A stretch of DNA of 60,460 nucleotides from CAADGY01 sp900696665 (lineage in GTDB: Bacteria; Acidobacteriota; Terriglobia; Bryobacterales; Bryobacteraceae): positions 1 through 60,460 of the forward strand of contig JAPSFM010000022.1 in the NCBI GenBank assembly GCA_035063885.1, read 5' to 3'. Under the pieces are notes generated by a model. The model did not search any database and was not told where the DNA came from. It saw nothing but the letters and a program-made list of their open reading frames with translations. Of the stretch, positions 59,943 through 60,460 are shown in pieces. The first letter of the stretch is position 1. Each line of letters begins with the position of its first letter. Position numbers and translations under genes: made by a program.

Positions 59943-60460
59943 TCAGTCTGCACCGGTGGAAGCCTGTTTGGCGGCTAAGGCGAATGGCAGCCTGATGCGA
60001 AGCACACGCTCGCGGTGGCGCTCCTCGGTGAGGTTGCGGGCTCGGGCATGCAACAGATCCTCGAGTGACACCATGCCAGCCAGGCGGTCTCCACTCGTCC
60101 TGTCTACGACAGGCATGCGAGTGAACCCGGTCTCCGCCATTCGAAAAACTACAGCTCGCAGCGGTTCCTGCGCGCAGGCGACGATGGGGTCTGCGCGCGC
60201 GAACTCCGCTACAGTCCCTTTCGCGCGGCGTGCCAGAAGGCTTACGATGTCCTTACGGGTAATCACTCCGATCAGGCGATTGCCGCCATCTACAACGGGA
60301 TAAAGATGTTGCCCTCGGGGCGTGTGATCGGGCCGGAAGGAGGCGGCAAGTTCCTCAAGAGTGGCGGAGGCGGGAAACGCCGCCACCGTGGTTCGCATCA
60401 CCTCGCGGACGAACAGAATCTCCAGAGGATCCACCGAGTATTCGCGGCTCAGGTGAAAGC
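59943..60460 (-). CDS. CBS-domain C-terminus of a probable ClC chloride channel (partial)
   Basis: The frame is open to the window edge, so the gene continues beyond it. A GTG at 60434 is unlikely to be the true start because FHLSREYS reads in frame before it. About 172 residues are visible: the joining segment DPLEILFVREVMRT, then two CBS motifs (LYPVVDGGNRLIGVITRKDIVSLL and RMPVVDRTSGDRLAGMVSLEDLLHAR). The LSREYSVDPLEILFVREVM segment matches, from memory, the region after the last helix of bacterial ClC-type chloride channels. CBS pairs bind adenine nucleotides and gate the channel. Confidence 0.7.
   Translation of the reverse strand, partial: FHLSREYSVDPLEILFVREVMRTTVAAFPASATLEELAASFRPDHTPRGQHLYPVVDGGNRLIGVITRKDIVSLLARRAKGTVAEFARADPIVACAQEPLRAVVFRMAETGFTRMPVVDRTSGDRLAGMVSLEDLLHARARNLTEERHRERVLRIRLPFALAAKQASTGAD

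Overview
The window looks like chromosomal DNA of an acidobacterium of the Bryobacterales / Candidatus Solibacter kind. The main sequence evidence is three genes in a row (40682-44267) carrying the beta-sandwich repeat catalogued as TIGR03437, which is greatly expanded in Solibacter. It is supported by many Tat-exported enzymes (DegT-type aminotransferases, sulfatase, Gfo/Idh oxidoreductase, isomerase-like protein), a PEP-CTERM protein, a tandem DUF507 protein and a moderately GC-rich composition. Lineage is inferred from family content only; there is no rRNA in the window. I saw no tRNA gene, insertion sequence or CRISPR array.

Layout. 1-703: end of a probable sensor kinase and a NarL-type response regulator. 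704-3202 (minus): three translationally coupled secreted genes (PEP-CTERM protein, small exported protein, zinc metalloprotease), all on non-ATG starts. 3340-6739 (minus): ABC-2 exporter plus a Tat-exported DegT aminotransferase. 6897-8407: DUF507 protein and ribokinase. 8408-12358 (minus): VOC protein, MFS exporter, TPR protein and a large polytopic membrane protein. 12463-16908: efp, selA, an exported tandem RidA protein, DoxX and a DnaC-like ATPase. 16921-18914 (minus): biotin carboxylase and its carrier protein. 18982-24810: a secreted unknown, a TrmO-FmdE fusion, two glycosyltransferases, a STAS protein and a second Tat-exported aminotransferase. 24863-31543: family 5 uracil-DNA glycosylase, two exported hydrolases, a cystathionine gamma-synthase/lyase and a duplicated beta-barrel protein. 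31593-39662: DinB, an orphan Cas6, then a run of mostly Tat-exported enzymes suggesting glycan breakdown. 39815-44267 (minus): surface proteins. 44339-49623: mutY and uvrA, then a damaged FHA/kinase/TIR locus. 49721-54545 (minus): BON-domain protein, rmuC and B12-dependent ribonucleotide reductase with a NrdR-box pair upstream. 54546-57201: gene relics, then archease and RtcB. 57304-60460: infC, HNH nuclease, comF, DinB and the tail of a ClC-type channel.

Themes. DNA and RNA maintenance recurs: mutY, uvrA, a family 5 UDG, rmuC, nrdJ, archease-rtcB and trmO. A second theme is surface and extracytoplasmic biochemistry: PEP-CTERM, TIGR03437, Tat substrates and beta-barrels. The spots most worth a second look are the FHA/kinase/TIR module behind uvrA, with a clean deletion at the kinase N-lobe; the isolated Cas6 with no array or other cas gene; the TrmO-FmdE fusion; the coupled PEP-CTERM operon; and the GxxExxY relic beside archease-rtcB. 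All family assignments come from reading motifs by eye and were not checked by database search.
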